Positions 63,419 to 64,000 of a stretch of 64,000 nt of DNA are shown in pieces. Made by a program: the position numbers and the translations under genes. The number at the start of each line of letters is the position of its first letter. The first letter of the stretch is position 1. Location of the stretch: assembly GCF_012911015.1 (NCBI RefSeq), contig NZ_WVVV01000001.1, forward strand, positions 496,001 to 560,000, written 5' to 3'. The notes below the pieces were generated by a model. It was not told where the DNA came from. It searched no databases and saw only the letters and a program-made list of their open reading frames with translations. Origin of the DNA: Chelativorans sp. ZYF759 (GTDB lineage Bacteria; Pseudomonadota; Alphaproteobacteria; Rhizobiales; Rhizobiaceae).

Positions 63419-64000
63419 TCAGCGGCGGCTGGCTGACAGTCGCTCGGCGGCTATTTCCTGCGCGATGTCGTTGGTCGGGCGCCGTTCGGCGTCGGATCGA
63501 CGGAAAATGTCGGCAAGCACTTCCGGAATGCGAGCCACCCGTGCCATGGCATCGGCGCGGTCGTACCCGCCCGGCGCCAATTCGGCCGCGACATTGATCA
63601 GTCCGCCGCCATTGATGACGTAGTCCGGTGCGTAGAGGATGCCGCGTTCCATCAGTAGCCGGGCATCCTCGTGACGGGCAAGCTGGTTGTTGGCCGCGCC
63701 GGCCACGATCTCTGCCTGGATGTGCGGGATCGTTTCCGCGGTGAACAGGCCACCCAGCGCGCAGGGCGCTAGCACGTCTGCGTCTACAGACAGGACCATG
63801 TCGGTGGTTGCGGCCGTGGCACCGAGAGACTTCACCGCGTCTCGGACCCGCGCTTCGTCGAGGTCCGCCACAATCAGCTTCGCGCGCTCCCGGTGGAGTT
63901 TGTCGGCAAGGGCGCGTCCCACCGAACCCAGCCCCTGCACCGCGACCCGGATTCCCTCCAGCCGGTCGGAGCCGCGCCGGTGGGCAACGGCAGCCTTCAG
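63419..64000 (-). CDS. Glu/Leu/Phe/Val-type dehydrogenase, partial (C-terminal part)
   Basis: The C-terminal NAD-binding domain (194 residues) of an amino-acid dehydrogenase, probably leucine or phenylalanine dehydrogenase type. The frame is open to the window edge, so the start is outside; the GTG at 63940 is internal. Visible: VAVQGLGSVGRALADKLH (Rossmann), DVLAPCALGGLFTAETI, AGAANNQLA and YAPDYVINGGGLINVA. The catalytic Lys domain is not in the window. The end is 75 bases from msrA, convergent. Confidence 0.9.
   Translation of the reverse strand: MKAAVAHRRGSDRLEGIRVAVQGLGSVGRALADKLHRERAKLIVADLDEARVRDAVKSLGATAATTDMVLSVDADVLAPCALGGLFTAETIPHIQAEIVAGAANNQLARHEDARLLMERGILYAPDYVINGGGLINVAAELAPGGYDRADAMARVARIPEVLADIFRRSDAERRPTNDIAQEIAAERLSASRR

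Overview
The window is a GC-rich stretch of alphaproteobacterial chromosome. It most likely comes from the order Hyphomicrobiales (Rhizobiales). The evidence is: an Ala/Lys/Pro-rich N-terminal extension on the F1 beta subunit; the gene order nadD/rsfS/rlmH/envC/ctpA/yibQ-like/rppH; the metX-metW pair behind a SAM-II riboswitch; the ftsE-ftsX, hpt, cpdR-like, gloB neighbourhood; and a 6S RNA directly before the 5-formyl-THF cyclo-ligase gene. I cannot fix the genus from sequence alone. Almost all of the window is ordinary chromosomal coding DNA. I see no insertion sequence, prophage, CRISPR array or plasmid gene.

Layout. 1-2055: end of the ATP synthase operon (atpD partial, atpC, terminator). 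2147-8220: sodC, then a minus-strand block rppH, polysaccharide-deacetylase-like, ctpA, envC, rlmH, rsfS. 8453-11944: three plus-strand signalling-type genes (MHYT-GGDEF-EAL protein, DJ-1/PfpI protein, and a short protein with an ethylene-receptor-type membrane domain). They sit between rsfS and nadD, which usually adjoin. 12032-17804: nadD, proA, an AbrB-type membrane protein, a DUF1028 protein, metW and metX, with a SAM-II aptamer plus attenuator ahead of metX. 17904-21839: hisC, tyrC, an orphan TRAP solute-binding protein and two small unknown ORFs. 21840-30443: DUF2125, gamma-glutamylcyclotransferase, plsC, YdcF, ftsX, ftsE, then a membrane protein, hpt and cpdR-like, a methyltransferase, gloB and a cupin. 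30450-35962: yhhN, leuB, a COG4091 oxidoreductase, RidA, DUF2798 and leuD, then a DUF982 and a Glyoxalase_8-type protein. 36175-41705: FAD oxidoreductase, CoA-ester lyase, and a run of small protein-maintenance genes. 41757-48097: tRNA-Arg(CCT), M20 amidohydrolase, D,D-carboxypeptidase, a CobW-type GTPase, and a MoxR-GNAT-VWA operon. 48211-52745: 6S RNA, fau, YmdB phosphoesterase, methyltransferase, MgtC-like protein and leuC. 52848-58564: two tandem membrane diguanylate cyclases, a two-gene ClpP-like/membrane operon, a secreted protein and a GNAT. 58676-64000: MliC-like lipoprotein, sdhCDAB, periplasmic msrA and a partial Leu/Glu-type dehydrogenase.

Functional themes. Energy metabolism: ATP synthase and succinate dehydrogenase. 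Amino-acid synthesis: Pro, Met, His/Tyr and Leu. Cell division and envelope: FtsEX, EnvC, CtpA, a D,D-carboxypeptidase and PlsC. FtsEX and EnvC normally work together in septal peptidoglycan splitting, and both genes have candidate CtrA boxes upstream here. The divergent neighbour of ftsE is an operon that includes a CpdR-like regulator, which in related bacteria controls CtrA proteolysis. The most unusual item is the 215-residue protein at 11297-11944. It keeps the residues used for copper and ethylene binding in plant ETR1-type receptors but has no kinase domain.
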